Shown here: positions 51,418 through 59,798 of the stretch, one piece after another
Numbering within the stretch: position 1 is the stretch's first letter
How the letters are laid out: the number at the start of each line of letters is the position of its first letter
Assembly: GCA_964432155.1 (NCBI GenBank)
Contig: CAYSMF010000003.1
Coordinates: 124,001-188,000 of the forward strand
Source of the DNA: UBA10438 sp964432155
GTDB taxonomy: Bacteria; Bacteroidota; Ignavibacteria; Kapaibacteriales; Kapaibacteriaceae
Direction of reading: 5' to 3'
DNA: 64,000 nucleotides
Notes under the pieces: model-generated
The model's database searches: none
Seen by the model: the letters and a program-made list of their open reading frames with translations, nothing else
What the model was told of the DNA's origin: nothing
Translations under genes and position numbers: made by a program

Positions 51418-51475
51418 CGTTCTTGCGGCCTTAGCGAGTCACCGGGACTTGCTTAAATCAGGACTAAAATAGTCG

Positions 51476-51483
51476 TATATTTG
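51476..51483 (+). promoter_or_regulatory. Predicted -7 box of the suf operon
   Basis: TATATTTG, an exact TAnnTTTG match, ends 4 nt before the sufB ATG (gap CCCC). A CTTG at 51448-51451 is a possible -33 element at slightly long spacing. No Shine-Dalgarno sequence is possible, so the operon's first message should be leaderless. Confidence 0.6.
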
Positions 51484-51487
51484 CCCC

Positions 51488-53088
51488 ATGAATTCAGACC
51501 AATCCATCCTTGACGACGTTGTTGGAAGCGACTACAAGTATGGCTTCACAACGGATATTGAGCAGGAATTGCTGCCGAAGGGCCTCAGTGAGGACGTCGT
51601 GCGGTTCATTTCTGCAAAAAAAGAAGAGCCTGAGTGGATGCTCGAATGGCGTCTGAAGGCCTTCCGGCAGTGGCAAACGATGCAGGAGCCTCGCTGGCCC
51701 AATGTGTCGTACCCGCGCATTGATTTTCAAGACATCATTTATTGGGCGGCTCCGAAGAAGAAGGAGGGTCCGGCTTCGCTCGACGAAGTTGATCCAGAGC
51801 TTCTGGCCACGTTCGAAAAGCTGGGCATACCGCTCGAGGAGCAGAAGGTCCTCGCGGGCGTAGCCGTCGACGTCGTGCTCGATAGTGTCAGTGTCAAGAC
51901 GACCTTCCAGGACAAGCTCAAGGAACTCGGCATCATCTTTTGTCCGATCAGCGAGGCACTGCGCGAGCATCCAGAGTTGGTCCGTAAGTATATCGGAAGT
52001 GTCGTACCACCAAGCGACAACTTCTACGCCGCGCTGAATTCCGCTGTGTTTAGCGATGGATCGTTTGTGTACATCCCGAAGGGTGTGCGCTGTCCAATCG
52101 AGTTGAGCACATACTTCCGCATCAACGCGAAGAATACTGGACAGTTCGAACGTACGCTCATCATCGCCGACGAGAGTAGCTATGTGAGCTACCTCGAAGG
52201 GTGCACTGCGCCGCAGCGTGACGAGAATCAGTTGCACGCGGCAGTGGTTGAACTGGTTGCGCACGAGCGTGCTGAGATCAAGTACTCTACCGTACAGAAC
52301 TGGTTCCCAGGCGACAAGGATGGCAATGGCGGCATTTACAACTNNNNNNNNNNNNNNNNNNNNNNNNNNNNNNNNNNNNNNNNNNNNNNNNNNNNNNNNN
52401 NNNNNNNNNNNNNNNNNNNNNNNNNNNNNNNNNNNNNNNNNNNACCGTACAGAACTGGTTCCCAGGCGACAAGGATGGCAATGGCGGCATTTACAACTTC
52501 GTCACAAAGCGTGGTGTGTGCGAAGGTGCACACAGCAAGATCTCGTGGACGCAAGTAGAAACCGGTTCCGCGATCACGTGGAAGTATCCGAGTGTTGTGC
52601 TCAAGGGCGATTACAGCATCGGTGAGTTTTACTCCGTCGCTGTCACAAACAACATGCAGCAGGCGGATACAGGCACGAAGATGCTCCACGTAGGCAAGCA
52701 CACACGCAGCCGCATTGTCTCGAAGGGCATCTCTGCGGGAACATCCCAGAATAGCTATCGTGGACTGGTCAAGGTGCTCAAGGTGGCCGAAGGGGCGCGC
52801 AACTTCTCACAATGCGACTCACTGCTGATCGGTGATGCCTGTGGTGCGCACACGTTCCCATATCTCGAAATCGCCAACGCTACGGCAACGGTTGAGCATG
52901 AAGCAACCACGTCGAAGATTGGCGAAGACATCCTGTTCTATTGCAACCAACGTGGGATCGACACAGAGGCAGCTGTTGCATTGATCGTCAATGGCTATGC
53001 CCGTGAAGTTCTCAATCAGCTTCCGATGGAGTTCGCCGTCGAAGCACAAAAACTCCTCGCAATTTCTCTTGAAGGTAGCGTCGGATGA
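51488..53088 (+). CDS. sufB: Fe-S cluster assembly scaffold SufB, interrupted by an assembly gap
   Basis: SufB is the scaffold of the SufBC2D complex on which new Fe-S clusters are built. The left part (51488-52343) and right part (52499-53088) are in different frames across 100 Ns. Removing the Ns and one of the two identical 55-bp flanks (155 bp in total) leaves 1446 bp, an uninterrupted 481-codon gene of normal SufB length. The junction then reads KYSTVQNWFPGDKDGNGGIYN in pieces, continuing FVTKRGVCEGAHSKISW as in SufB homologues. The conserved Cys of NFSQCDSLLIGD and the EHEATTSKIGED and PMEFAVEAQKLL motifs are present. The true gene is judged intact. The stop overlaps the sufC ATG. Confidence 0.95.
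52289..52498. other. Assembly gap: 100 N flanked by identical 55-bp direct copies
   Basis: Ns occupy 52344-52443 (exactly 100). The 55 bases before (52289-52343) and after (52444-52498) are identical, beginning ACCGTACAGAACTGG and ending TTTACAACT. A 55-bp shared end is the signature of two contigs ending on the same k-mer (k = 55) and joined with a default 100-N spacer. The gap has no real length. Confidence 0.95.
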
Positions 53089-53852
53089 CACCAATCCTCA
53101 GCATTCAGCAGCTTACAGCAGGCATCGAAGAACGTCAGATTCTCAAGGGCATCGACCTTGTCGTTAACCCCGGAGAAGTGCACGCAATCATGGGTCCGAA
53201 CGGTTCTGGTAAGTCGACGCTCGCGTCGGTACTTGCAGGTCGTGAAGATTACACGGTCACTGGTGGTTCAGTAACGTTCATGGGTAAGGATCTTCTCGAC
53301 ATGTCGCCAGAAGAGCGTGCTCGTGAGGGTATGTTCCTTGCGTTTCAGTATCCGATTGAAATCCCAGGCGTCTCGACAGCAAACTTTATTAAGACGGCAG
53401 TGGGAGAACTGCGTAAGCATCGCGGACTCGATCCGCTGGAGCCTGCAGCGTTTCTCGCACTCATGCGTGAGAAGATGAAGCTCGTTGAAATGGATTCATC
53501 GTTCCTCAATCGCTCGTTGAACGAGGGGTTCTCGGGTGGCGAAAAGAAGCGCAACGAGATCTTCCAAATGGCGATGCTTGAGCCAAAACTTGCAGTGCTT
53601 GACGAGACCGATTCGGGACTTGATATCGATGCATTGCGCATTGTAGCACAAGGTGTCAATGCGCTGCGTTCGCCAGATAACGCCACTGTTGTGATCACGC
53701 ACTACCAACGCTTGCTTGACTACATCGTCCCTGATGTCGTGCACGTGTTGTGGAACGGACGTATTGTTCGTTCGGGCGATAAGTCGCTTGCGCTCGAACT
53801 CGAAAAGCGCGGTTACGACTGGATCAAGCAAGAAGCAGCGGTGGAGGCATAA
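53085..53852 (+). CDS. sufC: Fe-S cluster assembly ATPase SufC
   Basis: 255 aa ABC-type ATPase of the SufBC2D complex. Walker A is GPNGSGKST at residues 37-45. The Suf-specific stretch FLAFQYPIEIPGVS, signature SLNEGFSGGEKKRNEI, Walker B LAVLDETDSGLDID and switch VVITHYQRLL are all present. ATP hydrolysis drives rearrangement of SufB-SufD during cluster formation. ATGA overlap with sufB and direct abutment with sufD indicate coupled translation. Confidence 0.97.
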   Translation: MTPILSIQQLTAGIEERQILKGIDLVVNPGEVHAIMGPNGSGKSTLASVLAGREDYTVTGGSVTFMGKDLLDMSPEERAREGMFLAFQYPIEIPGVSTANFIKTAVGELRKHRGLDPLEPAAFLALMREKMKLVEMDSSFLNRSLNEGFSGGEKKRNEIFQMAMLEPKLAVLDETDSGLDIDALRIVAQGVNALRSPDNATVVITHYQRLLDYIVPDVVHVLWNGRIVRSGDKSLALELEKRGYDWIKQEAAVEA

Positions 53853-55196
53853 ATGGCGCGCGAGGCCTTTCAAAAGCTTGTCCTCCATGCGCACGAGCAA
53901 GTTGCACGTCGTGTAAATGGCAGTGCGTCTGCGCCGCTTCACCAGCAACGCATCGCCGCACTCAACGCATTCGTCGAGCAGGGTGTCCCGACAATCCGAC
54001 ACGAAGAGTGGAAGTACACAAACGTGCTGCCATTCATCGGCAGTGAGTTTGCAACAGACGTCGATGTCGATGCAACGCTCTCGCCATCGGATCGCGACCA
54101 CGCAATCGGTACAATCGCATCAGCGCTTGAGAGCGGCTGGCGTATTGTGTTTGTGAACGGTCGCCTTGATCTGTCGCACTCGAACATTTCTGAGCACGTT
54201 GATGGGTTGCGTATTGCGCCATTGACAGATGAAACAATTGCCGAGCATCCGGAACTCGCCAATGTTGCTTGTGCACATGCTGAACTCGCATCGAATCCAT
54301 TTGTAGCGGCGAATCTTGCCCTTGCCAATCACGGTGTAATCATCACAGTCGCACCGGGAACGCAGCTTGTTCGGCCGATTCATATCGCGTGCATCACAGA
54401 TGTCCGCTCATCGCATCGTCTTGCAACACCGCGTGTGGTGATTACCGCAGCGACTGGATCGAGCTTCGATGTGATTGAATCACACCATACCTTGGGTGAG
54501 ATGATCGCGTTGGATGTAACGGTGACAGAGGTCTCTGTAGCTGCCAATGCACACGTCCGATACCACAAGGTTGTGGACGACACGGCGGCGTTGCGTCACA
54601 TCGGAAGCACGAGCGCGGTCGTTGATCGTGATGCAACGTTTACAGCCCATACAGCTTGTCTCGGCGGTGCATTTGTCCGCAATGATGCTTCTGTTGTCTT
54701 GCGTGAACCGTCAAGCCAGGGATTCCTTTTCGGTGCCTCGGTGCTGAGCAAGCACGAGTATGCAGATAACCACACGACAGTGGATCACAGTGTTCCGCAC
54801 TGTCATAGCGAAGAGCTGTACAAGGGTATCTACGACGATTCCTCAGTTGGCGTGTTCAATGGAAAGATTTACGTTCGACCACAAGCACAGAAGACAACGG
54901 CGTATCAGTCGAGTCATGCGATCCTGCTGAGTGAGCGTGCGCAGATGAACTCGAAGCCACAGTTAGAAATCTGGGCTGACGACGTGAAATGCTCGCACGG
55001 TGCGACAACTGGTCAGCTTGACGAGGATGCTGTGTTCTACCTTCAGTCTCGTGGTATTGATGCAGCAAAAGCTCGTGCATTGATGACCTACGCATTCGTA
55101 GCCGAAGTTATTGAGCGGATCGAACTGCCATCGCTTCGTCAGCATCTTGAAGAGCGCATTGCCGATAAACTTGGTGCGGAGCCGTTTGCTCAGTGA
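53853..55196 (+). CDS. sufD: Fe-S cluster assembly protein SufD
   Basis: 447 aa SufB paralogue and partner. The N-terminal region (about 1-130) is variable, with the family's RHEEWKYTNVLPF. The beta-helix core and C-terminus carry VDHSVPHCHSEELYKGIYDDSS, with the conserved His used in cluster assembly, then VFNGKIYVRPQAQKT, LLSERAQMNSKPQLEIWADD and CSHGATTGQLDEDAVFYLQSRG in segments. The ATG follows the sufC stop without a gap and the stop overlaps the sufS GTG. Confidence 0.96.
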   Translation: MAREAFQKLVLHAHEQVARRVNGSASAPLHQQRIAALNAFVEQGVPTIRHEEWKYTNVLPFIGSEFATDVDVDATLSPSDRDHAIGTIASALESGWRIVFVNGRLDLSHSNISEHVDGLRIAPLTDETIAEHPELANVACAHAELASNPFVAANLALANHGVIITVAPGTQLVRPIHIACITDVRSSHRLATPRVVITAATGSSFDVIESHHTLGEMIALDVTVTEVSVAANAHVRYHKVVDDTAALRHIGSTSAVVDRDATFTAHTACLGGAFVRNDASVVLREPSSQGFLFGASVLSKHEYADNHTTVDHSVPHCHSEELYKGIYDDSSVGVFNGKIYVRPQAQKTTAYQSSHAILLSERAQMNSKPQLEIWADDVKCSHGATTGQLDEDAVFYLQSRGIDAAKARALMTYAFVAEVIERIELPSLRQHLEERIADKLGAEPFAQ

Positions 55197-56449
55197 GTAG
55201 CGTCGCAACCATCATGGATGCTCAGCGTCACGCGTCGCTTCGCGCAGAGTTCCCGATTCTGTCGCGCACGGTGCATGGTAGCAAGCCACTCGTGTATCTC
55301 GATAGTGCCGCCACATCCCAGAAGCCCGATGTTGTGCTTGACACGATGATGAACTTCTACCGTACCTCGAATGCAAACGTGCATCGCGGCGGACATGTCC
55401 TCGGAACAGAGGCGACGGAGCGGTACGAGCATGCACGCGCAACGGTGGCGGGGTTCCTGCGTTGCGATGCGTCGGAGGTTGTCTTTACGCGAGGTACAAC
55501 AGAGAGTCTCAACCTGATTGCGTCCTCGCTTGGACAACTGCTTGGATCGTCACTGGCAAACAAGTCGATTGTCGTATCCGAACTCGAGCATCATGCCAAT
55601 ATCGTTCCCTGGCAACTGCTCTGTGAACGCACGGGAGCAACGCTTCGCGTGATCACGATTGATGATCATGGCGTGTTATCGCTCGAGCATGCAGAACAGT
55701 TGATTGATGAAACAACAGCTATTGTGTCGGTTGTGCACGTTTCAAATACGCTAGGTACAACGCAGCCGGTGCGCGAAGTGTGTGCACTTGCTCGCAACGT
55801 TGGTGCGTATTCGATTGTTGATGCAGCGCAGTCGGTGGTACACCACGCCATCGATATGCGCGACCTAGGCTGTGATTTTCTCGTTTGGTCCGGACATAAG
55901 CTGTACGGGCCGACAGGAATTGGTGTGATGTGCGGTCGTGCGGAGGTGCTCGAGACGATGCCTCCGTATCAGGGTGGTGGCGCAATGATCGACGATGTGC
56001 AGTGGGAGCGTAGCACCTACCAACTGCCTCCATTGCGCTTTGAAGCCGGCACACCCAATATGGAGGGTGCGGTGGGACTCGCGGCGGCAATTACGTGGCT
56101 GCAGGGGTTGGATCGTGAGCAGCTCGCTGCCCATGAACATGCTCTTACGAAGCGACTCGAAGTGGCCATCGCAGCACATCCATCAGCACGTCTTCTGGCT
56201 GGAACGTCTGCATCCCGAACAGGGATCGTGTCCTTTGTTGTCGATGGTGTACACGCGCAGGATATCGGCGTGCTGCTCGACGAACAAGGCGTCGCAATCC
56301 GCACGGGACATCACTGTACGATGCCGTTGCTGCGTCGCCTTGGTGTAAGCTCTGCCGCACGCGTGTCGGTAGCTGCGTATACATCAGAGGCTGATGTTGT
56401 AGCATTTGAACAATCACTTGCGAAAGCACTTCGCATTCTGGCTGCGTAA
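55193..56449 (+). CDS. sufS: Cysteine desulfurase SufS
   Basis: 418 aa PLP enzyme that takes sulfur from cysteine as a persulfide for cluster building. The PLP Lys236 is in VWSGHKLYGPTGIGVM; the persulfide Cys375 is in IRTGHHCTMPLLRRLG, the group II (SufS) form rather than the IscS form. LDSAATSQKP and NVHRGGH near the N-terminus are typical. The start is GTG 55193 overlapping sufD (GTGA), with ATG 55214 as the alternative. sufE follows immediately at 56450. Confidence 0.96.
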   Translation: MSSVATIMDAQRHASLRAEFPILSRTVHGSKPLVYLDSAATSQKPDVVLDTMMNFYRTSNANVHRGGHVLGTEATERYEHARATVAGFLRCDASEVVFTRGTTESLNLIASSLGQLLGSSLANKSIVVSELEHHANIVPWQLLCERTGATLRVITIDDHGVLSLEHAEQLIDETTAIVSVVHVSNTLGTTQPVREVCALARNVGAYSIVDAAQSVVHHAIDMRDLGCDFLVWSGHKLYGPTGIGVMCGRAEVLETMPPYQGGGAMIDDVQWERSTYQLPPLRFEAGTPNMEGAVGLAAAITWLQGLDREQLAAHEHALTKRLEVAIAAHPSARLLAGTSASRTGIVSFVVDGVHAQDIGVLLDEQGVAIRTGHHCTMPLLRRLGVSSAARVSVAAYTSEADVVAFEQSLAKALRILAA

Positions 56450-56878
56450 ATGACCATTACCGAGACCATCGCATCACTTCGACAAGATCTTGCTCAGTTT
56501 CCCGACTGGGAGGATCGGTATGGTCATATCATCGCGATGGGGAAGAAGCTCGCATCCTACCCTGAAGAGTACCGCAACGATACGTTTCTCGTCAAAGGTT
56601 GCCAGTCGCGCGTGTGGCTGCATCCTACGCTCGAGGATGGTGTCATCCGGTTCGATGCCGACAGCGATGCTGTGATTGTCAAGGGGCTTGTTGCTCTTGT
56701 GATCTCGGTATACAACAACCGGACGCCACAAGAAATCGTTGCATCGAGTGACGATTTGCGAGCTGAGCTTGGACTCGATCAGCACCTCTCACAAAATCGA
56801 TCAAATGGTCTGGCAAGTATGCTGAAGCAACTTCGTCTTTACGCGCTGGCCTATAGCATGAGGAACGCCACGTCATGA
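56450..56878 (+). CDS. sufE: Sulfur acceptor protein SufE
   Basis: 142 aa. It receives the persulfide from SufS on Cys51, which lies in LVKGCQSRVWL at exactly the E. coli SufE position, and passes it to SufB. The family's YGHIIAMGKKL and LVALVISVYNNRTPQEI are seen. It abuts sufS and its stop overlaps the next ATG (ATGA), so SufS, SufE and SufT should be made together. Confidence 0.96.
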   Translation: MTITETIASLRQDLAQFPDWEDRYGHIIAMGKKLASYPEEYRNDTFLVKGCQSRVWLHPTLEDGVIRFDADSDAVIVKGLVALVISVYNNRTPQEIVASSDDLRAELGLDQHLSQNRSNGLASMLKQLRLYALAYSMRNATS

Positions 56879-57192
56879 GTGAACAACTCCCATCATTGCG
56901 TGATCGCGTCATTGAGGCGATTCACACGATTTACGATCCCGAGATTCCGATTGACATCTATGAGCTTGGTCTCATTTACGAAGTCATCGTTCACGATGGG
57001 AATGCGGTAGAAGTTGTCATGACACTGACAACGCCAAACTGTCCGTCTGCCCAGTCGCTCCCGAATGAAGTCAAGAACACAGTGGCAGCAGTCGACGGCG
57101 TCACGTCGTGTGAGGTTCGGATTACATTCGATCCGCCATGGGATCGTTCGATGATGACCGAAGCCGCACTCTTTTCCATTGGCATGTTTTGA
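56875..57192 (+). CDS. sufT: SufT/MIP18-type Fe-S maturation protein (DUF59)
   Basis: 105 aa. DUF59 hallmarks are present: IYDPEIPIDIYELGLIYEV and LTTPNCPSAQSLPNEV with the reactive Cys, then VRITFDPPWDRSMMTEAA. Members of this family (SufT, PaaD, MIP18) help load Fe-S clusters onto target proteins. SufT is the best reading because the gene sits inside the suf run. PaaD is the alternative because the next gene is PaaE-like, but no paaABC genes are present. Confidence 0.92.
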   Translation: MSEQLPSLRDRVIEAIHTIYDPEIPIDIYELGLIYEVIVHDGNAVEVVMTLTTPNCPSAQSLPNEVKNTVAAVDGVTSCEVRITFDPPWDRSMMTEAALFSIGMF

Positions 57193-57197
57193 GTTCT

Positions 57198-58274
57198 ATG
57201 TCTGTACAGTTTCACACGCTCACCATCGACAAGGTCGTGCACGACACGGCGGATACCGTTGCAATCTCATTGTCGGTACCCGAGGCGATTGCGCCACTGT
57301 TCAACTACAAGGCAGGACAGTACCTCACACTCAAGATCGACATCGACGGTGTGAGCCATCGCCGGAACTACTCGCTCTGCTCGAGTCCGGCGCTGGATGA
57401 GCCCCTTACCATTGCCGTGAAGAAGGTCAGCACTGGCGTCGTCTCGGCATGGCTTAAGGATCACGTACAGCCAGGACAGCAACTCGAGGTGTATCCTCCA
57501 ATGGGGAACTTCACCAAGGAGCTGCGTCCCGGTAATGCACGTCACTACCTGATGATCGCCGGTGGAAGCGGTATTACGCCGATCCTCTCCATCGTCAAGA
57601 GCGTGCTGCATGTAGAGCCGCAAAGCATCGTGACCCTGTTCTATGCCAATCGAAATGAGGCCTCGATCATATTTGATCACACGCTTCAGCAGCTGGCTGC
57701 GCAGTATCCAGAGCGGTTTCGGTTGGTTCATGTTCTGGAGGAACCGGCCACGAGTGGACGGACGTTTGTGCTGGGGCAGTTGAGCTCTTCAGTATTTTCG
57801 GAGCTGATTCCGGCATGGGTGCCGTCGTTCGACGTCGTCGATGCCTTCGTCTGTGGGCCAGAGCCAATGATGGATCTTGCGATCGCGGAGTTGCGTTCCC
57901 GTGGTCTTGCAGACGAGCGTATTCACCGCGAGTATTTCACGTTGTCAACTTCATCTATGAGCCAAGAACAATCGTCGGCATCGAGCAACGAGCTGGTTAC
58001 ACGTCGGGTCCGTATCCGTCTTTATGGGCAGGAGCACGAGTTCGACGTCGAGCCTGATGAAACCATTCTTTCGGCAGCCCAGCGTGCGAATCTCGACCCG
58101 CCGTATGCGTGTCAGATTGGTGCATGCTGCACATGCCGTGCAAAGCTGCTGCAAGGAACGGCTATCATGGATGAGCGCGAAGCGCTCTCTGATGATGAGA
58201 TCGATGACGGCTACATCCTTACGTGTCAAGCGCACCCAACGTCGGATGGTGTGATTGCTGACTACGACCAATAA
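57198..58274 (+). CDS. PaaE-like ferredoxin-NAD(P)H reductase with C-terminal [2Fe-2S] domain
   Basis: 358 aa from the ATG at 57198, where the FNR fold begins. FAD site RRNYSLCSSP near 56-65 and nucleotide site IAGGSGITPILSI near 120 are followed by CGPEPMMDLAI. The C-terminal plant-type ferredoxin domain (about 275-358) binds [2Fe-2S] through CQIGACCTCRAKLLQG and a later Cys in YILTCQAHP. This is the order of PaaE (phenylacetyl-CoA epoxygenase reductase) and related reductases. Its place 5 bp after sufT, without other paa genes, suggests it supplies electrons for Fe-S cluster assembly or repair; that role is inference. Confidence 0.85.
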   Translation: MSVQFHTLTIDKVVHDTADTVAISLSVPEAIAPLFNYKAGQYLTLKIDIDGVSHRRNYSLCSSPALDEPLTIAVKKVSTGVVSAWLKDHVQPGQQLEVYPPMGNFTKELRPGNARHYLMIAGGSGITPILSIVKSVLHVEPQSIVTLFYANRNEASIIFDHTLQQLAAQYPERFRLVHVLEEPATSGRTFVLGQLSSSVFSELIPAWVPSFDVVDAFVCGPEPMMDLAIAELRSRGLADERIHREYFTLSTSSMSQEQSSASSNELVTRRVRIRLYGQEHEFDVEPDETILSAAQRANLDPPYACQIGACCTCRAKLLQGTAIMDEREALSDDEIDDGYILTCQAHPTSDGVIADYDQ

Positions 58275-58303
58275 CACGCAACATTCCTGATGCGAGTCTG
58301 CTG

Positions 58304-58738
58304 ATGTTACGACTTTCCAAACGCGTTGAATACGGACTACTGGCCATGCAGGACATGGTGAGACGTCCGGAGACTGTCGTGTCGGCAAAGGACGTCGCAG
58401 AGCGCTATGCTATCTCGCAGGCATTGCTGGCGAAGGTGCTGCAGCAGCTTGTTCGTGCTGGTGTTGTACGATCATTCGCAGGTGTGCATGGCGGATATGT
58501 GTTGGCGCAAGACCCGTCCACGGTTTCGATTGAGCAAGTGATCACGGCCATTGAAGGATCGTCTGCAGCACTTGTTGATTGTCAGGATACAGAAGATCAT
58601 GATTGTTCAGCGCATGAGCACTGCACAATCAAAGCACCACTCGCGATTCTGCAAGAGCGCATCAACGCTACATTTCGTTCGATGTCGTTGGCAGAGCTCG
58701 CGTCACCACGTCATTACGTTCAATTGGAGGTATCATGA
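58304..58738 (+). CDS. Rrf2-family transcriptional regulator, probable Fe-S sensor of the suf operon
   Basis: 144 aa. The winged helix at about 1-70 (LRLSKRVEYGLLAMQDM; VRSFAGVHGGYVLAQ) is typical of Rrf2/IscR. Three Cys at 93, 101 and 107 (VDCQDTEDHDCSAHEHC) match the cluster-binding trio of IscR (92, 98, 104), with wider spacing between the first two. It is likely to sense Fe-S status and control the suf run in which it lies. The stop overlaps the sufA start (ATGA). Confidence 0.92.
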   Translation: MLRLSKRVEYGLLAMQDMVRRPETVVSAKDVAERYAISQALLAKVLQQLVRAGVVRSFAGVHGGYVLAQDPSTVSIEQVITAIEGSSAALVDCQDTEDHDCSAHEHCTIKAPLAILQERINATFRSMSLAELASPRHYVQLEVS

Positions 58739-59133
58739 GCGTCGCAATTCTCGGGAACGATGTTGTGTCGATTCCCACAGGCGTTATCGGAACAGATGAG
58801 AGCGACAACATTCTCATCACCACAAAGGCGGTTGCGGAGGTCAAGAAGATCAAAGCAGCGAACAGCATCGCAGACGACTACGGTTTGCGCCTCGGCGTCA
58901 AGGGTGGCGGCTGCTCTGGCATGTCGTATACACTCGGATTTGATGCGGCGGCAAAGGAAAACGATCTCGTGCTCGATGCCGACGGCGTTCGTGTGTTCAT
59001 CGATGCCAAGAGCATGTTCTACCTGATGGGCATGACGCTTGATTTCAGCGATGGATTGATGGGGAAGGGTTTCACCTTCAACAACCCGAATGCAACAAAG
59101 ACATGCGGCTGCGGTAGCAGCTTCGGCGTGTAA
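58735..59133 (+). CDS. sufA: A-type Fe-S carrier protein (SufA/IscA/HesB family)
   Basis: 132 aa. The three cluster-binding Cys are at 60 (KGGGCSGMSYTLGF), 124 and 126 (KTCGCGSSFGV). The N-terminal 25 residues (MSVAILGNDVVSIPTGVIG) are an extension not seen in E. coli SufA. It carries new clusters to target enzymes. The ATG follows GGAGG of the rrf2 end by 6 nt. Confidence 0.95.
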   Translation: MSVAILGNDVVSIPTGVIGTDESDNILITTKAVAEVKKIKAANSIADDYGLRLGVKGGGCSGMSYTLGFDAAAKENDLVLDADGVRVFIDAKSMFYLMGMTLDFSDGLMGKGFTFNNPNATKTCGCGSSFGV

Positions 59134-59171
59134 TACCGACGAATCTTCACACTTACCAGCGAGAAAACATC

Positions 59172-59798
59172 ATGGCATACGAATGGAAATTCAACGCTCG
59201 TCCGTACAGCGATGACGAGGCAAAGGAATTGTTGAAGGATGTGATTTCACCTGAAACATCAGACTGGCACTACAACACGCACCACAAGGGCTACGTTACG
59301 TTCTTGAACAAGATCGAGGCTGCTCTGCCGAATGCCGATAAGTCGGCAGCAAACGGCAACTGGAGCGACTTCGGAGAACTCAAGCGTCGCCAGACATGGA
59401 ACCACGGCGGTACGGTTCTGCATGACGTGTACTGGGATGTTCTTGGTGGTGATGGCGATCCATCGAAGGGTCCTGAAGTGGTTGCAGCAATCGAGCGCGA
59501 GTTCGGTTCGTTCGACGCCTGGAAGGCAGACTTCAAGGCAACGGCAACAGCTGCGAAGCTCTCGGGCTGGGGTGTGTTGTGTCTTGACACACTGTACTCA
59601 GGTCGCCTCCTCAATGTTCTTGTTGACGAGCACCACTATGGCGCTATCTGGGGTGGTATTCCACTTGTGTCGTGTGACGTGTTTGAGCACGCATACTACC
59701 ACAAGGATGGACCTGGTCGTGCAAAGTACATTGATGCATTCTTGAACAACCTGCATTGGGGTCGCATCAACGACCGCTACAAGAAGTTCGCAAAGTGA
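59172..59798 (+). CDS. Superoxide dismutase, Fe/Mn family
   Basis: 208 aa. Metal ligands are recognisable as His33 (DWHYNTHHKGYV), His84 (WNHGGTVLHDVYWDV), Asp169 and His173 (SCDVFEHAYYHKD). The canonical DVWEHAYY reads DVFEHAYY here, with Phe in place of the near-invariant Trp. Iron or manganese preference cannot be decided from this. There is no signal peptide, so it is cytoplasmic. It lies 38 bp after sufA on the same strand, coupling superoxide defence to Fe-S assembly. Its stop overlaps the next gene's GTG start. Confidence 0.94.
   Translation: MAYEWKFNARPYSDDEAKELLKDVISPETSDWHYNTHHKGYVTFLNKIEAALPNADKSAANGNWSDFGELKRRQTWNHGGTVLHDVYWDVLGGDGDPSKGPEVVAAIEREFGSFDAWKADFKATATAAKLSGWGVLCLDTLYSGRLLNVLVDEHHYGAIWGGIPLVSCDVFEHAYYHKDGPGRAKYIDAFLNNLHWGRINDRYKKFAK

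Noticed and set aside
51488..53088. sufB as a frameshifted pseudogene or two separate genes
   Set aside because: The frame break is fully explained by the 100-N spacer and the duplicated 55-bp flank; removing them restores one normal-length SufB.
57198..58274. Assignment of the reductase and sufT neighbour to a phenylacetate (paa) pathway
   Set aside because: No paaA, B or C oxygenase or PaaK genes are present, and both genes sit inside the suf run.
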